Positions 6,582-10,350 of a DNA stretch of 10,350 nucleotides are shown here, one piece after another. The position numbers were made by a program, and so were the translations under genes. Numbering within the stretch: position 1 is the stretch's first letter; every line of letters starts with the position of its first letter. The stretch comes from Thermoplasmata archaeon (GTDB taxonomy: Archaea > Thermoplasmatota > Thermoplasmata > Thermoplasmatales > Thermoplasmataceae), in NCBI GenBank assembly GCA_021826765.1, contig JAKAYK010000031.1, positions 1-10,350 on the forward strand, given 5' to 3'. Below the pieces are notes generated by a model. It made no database searches. It was not told where the DNA came from and saw nothing but the letters and a program-made list of their open reading frames with translations.

Positions 6582-7205
6582 TTGGATCATTACAACTCTA
6601 ATGAAACAGCAGAAAAATACGATCAAACTTTCAGAAGAGGCATAAAGGAACCTAAGAATACGGGAAAGGCTATAGAAAGGTACAACAGGTTTATACAGAA
6701 TGTTAGGAAATCAGGCCCCATACTTGATGCAGGATGCGGTACAGGGAGATTCGTTTCTTATTTCAACAGGGACGGTTTCAAAGTGACAGGTATTGATTCA
6801 TCCCAAGCAATGATCAACATAGCAATAAGGGAAAATCCAAATGTGGATTTTTATGTAATGGATATGAGAAAACTGAAGTTTCAAAACAATCAATTTGACG
6901 GAATATGGAATTCGGGATGCATTCTTCATCTTGACGAGGATGGAGTCAGATTAACTTTTAGCGAATCCAAACGTGTTCTAAATCCAGGTGGAGTTTTGTT
7001 TGTTTCTACAAGAACTGCTGATAAGGATTTTTTTGCAATTGAGAATTCTTCAGAAGGTGGTAACATACCAGTGAATTATTACTCTACTAAAACATTACAA
7101 AAATTACTTACTGAAACAGGTTTTGAAGTTTTATTCATTACAGTTGATAATGATGATTATGGCAGGCCCTTCGATTACTGTTATATTCTTTCTAGATCCA
7201 TTTAA
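6582..7205 (+). CDS. Class I SAM-dependent methyltransferase
   Basis: A 207-residue Rossmann-fold methyltransferase. Motif I is ILDAGCGTGRF (47-57), the acidic residue ending strand 2 is Asp72 (GIDSS), the adenine-contacting motif is around MDMRKL (93-98), and NPGG (134-137) precedes strand 5, as in the Methyltransf_11/25 and UbiE-like groups. The N-terminal YNSNETAEKYD resembles the helical lid of small-molecule methyltransferases. The substrate is unknown. The start is TTG and appears leaderless given the TATA box 29 bases upstream; the ATG at 6575 is in another frame and closes after eight codons. The gene is divergent from the acyl-CoA operon and is followed 66 bases later by a flippase with its own TATA-like box, so joint function is only a possibility. 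Confidence 0.88.
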   Translation: MDHYNSNETAEKYDQTFRRGIKEPKNTGKAIERYNRFIQNVRKSGPILDAGCGTGRFVSYFNRDGFKVTGIDSSQAMINIAIRENPNVDFYVMDMRKLKFQNNQFDGIWNSGCILHLDEDGVRLTFSESKRVLNPGGVLFVSTRTADKDFFAIENSSEGGNIPVNYYSTKTLQKLLTETGFEVLFITVDNDDYGRPFDYCYILSRSI

Positions 7206-7219
7206 AATTGTTTTGAAGA

Positions 7220-7228
7220 TTTATATAC
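7220..7228 (+). promoter_or_regulatory. TATA-like box upstream of the flippase gene
   Basis: TTTATATAC in the 66-base gap after the methyltransferase would place transcription start near 7249, about 23 bases before the GTG of the flippase. The same 12-base string TTATATACTTTT occurs at the operon promoter, where it is read from the opposite strand, so direction here is not certain. Confidence 0.45.
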
Positions 7229-7271
7229 TTTTGACAAAATATCCTATGAAATTCGATAAAGTAATTTAATT

Positions 7272-8882
7272 GTGCCTTTCCAGTTAAGTTTAAACCACAA
7301 TTTACATTACTCGGAAGTGTTCGCACAGAGGTCGCCCATTATCATCATACAGAATGTGATAAGTGCCATTTTTGGCATGATGGGAATGTACTTCATCATC
7401 AAATTTATTGGAACCACTGACTGGGGATTTCTTGCCTTTGGACTTGGATTTGTTGGAATATTCTCTATTGTTGGAGATCTTGGGTTCTCTACTGCCCATA
7501 CAATAATGATCTCAAATGGTGAGGATATTGGTGAATGCAATGCTACCTATCTCTCTGTAAAACTAATAATGGGTGTTGCTTTCAGCGGAATGGTTTTCTT
7601 GGCACTATTTGTGTGGATATACGTTTTACACAGGGGTTTCCAGTCAGATGTTGAATATTGGGTAATTATAGCATTGATTCCATATTTTTTCTTTAAGAAT
7701 CTTACGGTATTCTCCTCCACTTACTATATCGCTACTCTGAAGTCAGTGAGGAATGCAATACCTCCACTGATTGAGGCGGTATTCAGAAATTCTGTATTCG
7801 TTGGAATGGCTCTGCTCATTGGAATGAATCCCGGTTATTACGGATACGTAGATGCTATGTACCTGGCAATAGTATACAGTTTCTCATACGGCCTTTATTT
7901 TCTGGTATCAATCTGGTTGGGAAGGCCATGGAAGATCGGAAAGGCATCAAGGAAAATGGTAAAGAAGTACTCGGTAATTGCATTTCCCCTAATCTTTGCC
8001 CTGTCAGTTGGGTCCATCAGTGGTAACATTGACAAAGTTATAATTCAGTTCTACTGGCATGCAGTACCCACTGGAGCTTTCTACTCAGCTCAGCAAATTG
8101 CCGGTATTATCACCACTCTTTCTGCTTCCATGTCTGTATTTTTTGTTCCACTTCTGATTAGATATGAAAGAACCTCGGGGAAGCTGAAGCATAACGAATC
8201 CATCCTGGAGTTTGAGAGACTTATTTCTCTTTATACACTACCACTGGTTGTTCCACTCTCAGTCCTGTCTCCATTCGTAATGAACTTCTTTACCGTTGAC
8301 TACATCCCTTATGGGTTCATGCTTTCTTTACTGGCTTGGAGGGCTTATTTCACTGCAATTAATACGCCATATAATTCATCCATAATCAGCAGGAAAAAAA
8401 CAAAACTCATAGCAGTTGTGGACACAGTTCTTATTATATTGAACATATTTCTTATATTTCTGCTTGTACCACCATTATTCTTCGGCACTTCCTCATTATC
8501 ACAGGGTCCATTTGGTGCAGCATATGCAATGCTATTTTCCGGAATTGCCTCCTTTGCCATATACAGGATTATAGTCATAAAATTGGAGAATATAAAACCA
8601 AATTACCTGCTCCTAAGGCAGGCAATTCCAGCTTTATTCCAGGCTGTTTCCTTATGGGGAATGGAGATGGTAGTGACTCCTAAGGATGTACTGATTCTGA
8701 TTCCCATGGGCATAGTATCTATTGGTGTGTATTTTCTGAGTTCGATTGCGGTCAGGGAAACTACCGGGGGAGAACTTGTAAAAATAGTCAAAAACTTCGT
8801 TCCAGGAAAAATACGGACAAGATTCAGGGATGAAAATTCTCCTGAAAATGAGATCATTGAATTCCAAGAGGATGAAAATTAA
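7272..8882 (+). CDS. Polysaccharide/oligosaccharide flippase-like membrane protein (MOP superfamily)
   Basis: A 536-residue integral membrane protein with about 14 hydrophobic segments (roughly 22-45, 50-67, 93-118, 129-150, 167-187, 195-215, 233-253, 265-295, 318-340, 345-362, 378-402, 413-435, 448-467, 471-493) and a charged, acidic C-terminal tail (510-536) likely in the cytoplasm. The helix pattern, the GNIDKVII segment (251-258) followed by the GAFYSAQQI loop (268-276), and the early GDLGFSTA (68-75) are typical of Wzx/RfbX-like flippases, which move lipid-linked sugars across the cytoplasmic membrane. In archaea such proteins are candidates for N-glycan or surface-polysaccharide export. 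No glycosyltransferase is visible in the window. The start is GTG, following an in-frame stop at 7257-7259, with no clear Shine-Dalgarno site; the next Met is residue 36, inside the first helix. Family likely, substrate unknown. Confidence 0.85.
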   Translation: MPFQLSLNHNLHYSEVFAQRSPIIIIQNVISAIFGMMGMYFIIKFIGTTDWGFLAFGLGFVGIFSIVGDLGFSTAHTIMISNGEDIGECNATYLSVKLIMGVAFSGMVFLALFVWIYVLHRGFQSDVEYWVIIALIPYFFFKNLTVFSSTYYIATLKSVRNAIPPLIEAVFRNSVFVGMALLIGMNPGYYGYVDAMYLAIVYSFSYGLYFLVSIWLGRPWKIGKASRKMVKKYSVIAFPLIFALSVGSISGNIDKVIIQFYWHAVPTGAFYSAQQIAGIITTLSASMSVFFVPLLIRYERTSGKLKHNESILEFERLISLYTLPLVVPLSVLSPFVMNFFTVDYIPYGFMLSLLAWRAYFTAINTPYNSSIISRKKTKLIAVVDTVLIILNIFLIFLLVPPLFFGTSSLSQGPFGAAYAMLFSGIASFAIYRIIVIKLENIKPNYLLLRQAIPALFQAVSLWGMEMVVTPKDVLILIPMGIVSIGVYFLSSIAVRETTGGELVKIVKNFVPGKIRTRFRDENSPENEIIEFQEDEN

Positions 8883-8907
8883 AACAATTTAGTCAATCCT
8901 CAAAATA

Positions 8908-8918
8908 TGTATAAAATA
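8908..8918 (+). promoter_or_regulatory. TATA-like box of the FadD-like ligase
   Basis: TGTATAAAATA preceded by CAAAATA in the 105-base gap is a plausible TATA box. It predicts transcription start near 8937 and a leader of about 50 bases that carries a Shine-Dalgarno site. No gene or RNA is seen in the rest of 8883-8987. Confidence 0.4.
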
Positions 8919-8976
8919 ATACAAGTTTAAGTATTGATTGAAATTGTTATTTGAAAGATAAAATGGGGAAATTGGC

Positions 8977-8981
8977 AGGTG
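8977..8981 (+). promoter_or_regulatory. Ribosome binding site deciding the TTG start of the FadD-like ligase
   Basis: AGGTG (within GGCAGGTG) ends 6 bases before the TTG at 8988. An in-frame stop (TAA, 8982-8984) lies just upstream, so TTG at 8988 is the earliest possible start; this site supports it. Confidence 0.6.
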
Positions 8982-8987
8982 TAATAC

Positions 8988-10350
8988 TTGATTAATGGTA
9001 TATCAGATCAAATAGAAGTGATTTTGGAAAAGAATTATCCAAGTCATGCAAGAAGAAAGATCGATATACCGGATATTTCACTATTTGCGGTTTTCCAGGA
9101 ATCAGTGAGACAATTTGGTGATCGAATCGCAGTTTCATTTGAGAATTACAATTTGACATATACAAAACTGAATGAAGAGGTGCAGAGAGTTTCATCTGGT
9201 CTTTCAGAAATGGGATTCAAAAAAAAGGATAGATTTGCAGTTATAATGCCGAACATGCCTCAATATATCATTCTTCTCCTGGCGGCAACAAAGCTAGGAG
9301 TAGAGGTAGTAGACATTAATCCCCTTTATACCTTTGACGAGATCAGGGGAATCGTTGAAAGCACAAGATCCAAAGTCATGTTTGTTTTCACGGATTTTCT
9401 CACTAAGATGGTAAACCTGTTTCCAATACACATAGAGAAGTTGGTTGTGGTCAGGCACTGGGATGATGTAAGGTCTCCATTTAACTCGTTCCCGCTTCTA
9501 AAAGGACTCTTGGGCAGGGATTACCTTCCAAAAGATTCCAATATTAGGTTTTTTGATGATTTGGGAATTAATTTAAAACCTGTAGAAGATGTTCCAATTG
9601 ATCCAAAAGAAGATGTGGCCTTTGTACAATTTACGGGAGGCACCACGGGAAAGCCTAAGGGTGTGCTGATATCACATTATAATATGGTTTCCCAGTTATA
9701 CGTAATGGATAACTGGGCCAGGAACCTTGATAAAACCGATATTGAATTTATCTCTGCAGTGCCTTTTTATCATGTGTTTGGCATTACAATATGCATTTTC
9801 CTCCCCTTATTCATCGGTTCGAAGATCAGTGTTATAATGAATCCCGGTGATATGGAAGGGATTAAAAGGTGTATTGAGAAAGGAAAAAACGTAGTGTTTC
9901 CTGTTATTCCTTTAATTGTTTACGGGTTGTGTGCCAGCAATTCCGGGAAAAAGGTTAACCATTCTGGAAGCTTGATCGTCATATCTGGTGCTGCTCCCTT
10001 ATCCAACATAATTGTCAACAATTTCTGGGAAATTTTCGGTATTGAGATTATTGAGGCCTATGGATTGACTGAAGCATCACCCACTGTTTCAATGAATCCC
10101 CTTGTACCTGGAATGAATAAAATTGGAAGCGTGGGTATGCCACTCCCCAATACACACGTCAAAATAGTGGATACCAAGAAAGGGATGGTCGAAGTTCCTC
10201 TGGGGGAAAGGGGAGAAATAATCGTAAAAGGGCCTCAGGTTGTGGAAAAATATCTCGATGAAGTTGCCAAAAACATTACTATCAAAAATGGCTGGCTCTA
10301 TACAGGAGATATAGGAAAATTCGACAAAGATGGTTATCTTTACCTGCTCG
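8988..10350 (+). CDS. FadD-like long-chain acyl-CoA ligase (3' truncated)
   Basis: The frame stays open from TTG at 8988 to the window edge, giving 454 residues of a protein expected to be about 550. Motifs of long-chain fatty acyl-CoA ligases are present: P-loop FTGGTTGKPKG (215-225), where FTGG rather than TSGT is FadD-like, PFYHVFG in the acyl/adenylate pocket, AYGLTEASP (357-365) and YTGDIG (438-443). The hinge, A8 loop and catalytic C-terminal Lys fall outside the window. The expected reaction is fatty acid + ATP + CoA to acyl-CoA + AMP + PPi. The N-terminal residues (about 1-30) resemble the short helical start of FadD-type enzymes. It has its own promoter-like sequence and follows the flippase by 105 bases. 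It is the third ANL ligase in the window and belongs to a different clade from the two in the operon. Truncated only by the window, with no internal stops. Confidence 0.9.
   Translation, partial: MINGISDQIEVILEKNYPSHARRKIDIPDISLFAVFQESVRQFGDRIAVSFENYNLTYTKLNEEVQRVSSGLSEMGFKKKDRFAVIMPNMPQYIILLLAATKLGVEVVDINPLYTFDEIRGIVESTRSKVMFVFTDFLTKMVNLFPIHIEKLVVVRHWDDVRSPFNSFPLLKGLLGRDYLPKDSNIRFFDDLGINLKPVEDVPIDPKEDVAFVQFTGGTTGKPKGVLISHYNMVSQLYVMDNWARNLDKTDIEFISAVPFYHVFGITICIFLPLFIGSKISVIMNPGDMEGIKRCIEKGKNVVFPVIPLIVYGLCASNSGKKVNHSGSLIVISGAAPLSNIIVNNFWEIFGIEIIEAYGLTEASPTVSMNPLVPGMNKIGSVGMPLPNTHVKIVDTKKGMVEVPLGERGEIIVKGPQVVEKYLDEVAKNITIKNGWLYTGDIGKFDKDGYLYLL

Noticed and set aside
7246..7269. Seven-codon ORF (MKFDKVI) ending 2 bases before the flippase GTG, considered as a leader peptide
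   Set aside because: The ATG lies at or slightly upstream of the predicted transcription start and has no Shine-Dalgarno site; too short to separate from chance.
8893..8941. Inverted repeat TCAATC / GATTGA flanking the TATA-like box of the FadD-like ligase
   Set aside because: Only 6-base arms separated by 37 bases in A/T-rich DNA; expected by chance.

Overview
The window looks archaeal, most likely a member of the Thermoplasmatales or a related Thermoplasmatota lineage. The support is indirect: A/T-rich intergenic DNA with archaeal-style TATA boxes, genes that appear leaderless, frequent ATA/AGG/AGA codons, several TTG or GTG starts backed by G-rich Shine-Dalgarno sites, and a thiolase-like gene paired with a zinc-ribbon OB-fold (DUF35) gene, an arrangement common in archaea. 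The genus cannot be fixed from the sequence alone.

Layout. At the left edge (2-1015, +) is the C-terminal part of a 14-helix MFS exporter. It converges on a tight five-gene minus-strand operon (6364 down to 1123). In transcription order the operon is acyl-CoA ligase A, MaoC-type enoyl-CoA hydratase, thiolase-superfamily protein, DUF35 zinc-ribbon/OB-fold protein, acyl-CoA ligase B. Junctions are 4-base overlaps or gaps of 1-5 bases, and one promoter lies just upstream of 6364. A 217-base divergent intergenic region holds this promoter, a nested inverted repeat and the promoter of a plus-strand SAM methyltransferase (6582-7205). Next come a multi-pass flippase of the polysaccharide/MOP type (7272-8882) and a third, FadD-like acyl-CoA ligase (8988 to the window end, C-terminus missing).

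How the genes may work together. Ligases A and B would charge carboxylic acids to CoA thioesters, and the MaoC protein keeps the Asp/His dyad needed to hydrate an enoyl-CoA. The thiolase-like protein aligns without gaps to SCP-x thiolases around the nucleophile but has Gly95 in place of the active-site Cys. It is followed directly by a DUF35 protein, and the operon has no 3-hydroxyacyl-CoA dehydrogenase. In actinobacterial steroid side-chain degradation, a Cys-less thiolase-fold protein (Ltp2) with a DUF35 partner is a retro-aldolase that cleaves the 3-hydroxyacyl-CoA made by a MaoC hydratase. The operon therefore looks like an archaeal aldolytic acyl-CoA shortening module rather than ordinary beta-oxidation. 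This is inference, and the substrate is unknown. The methyltransferase and flippase suggest envelope or glycolipid work but are not clearly linked to the operon.

No RNA gene, CRISPR array, insertion sequence or intergenic stretch longer than 300 bases was found.
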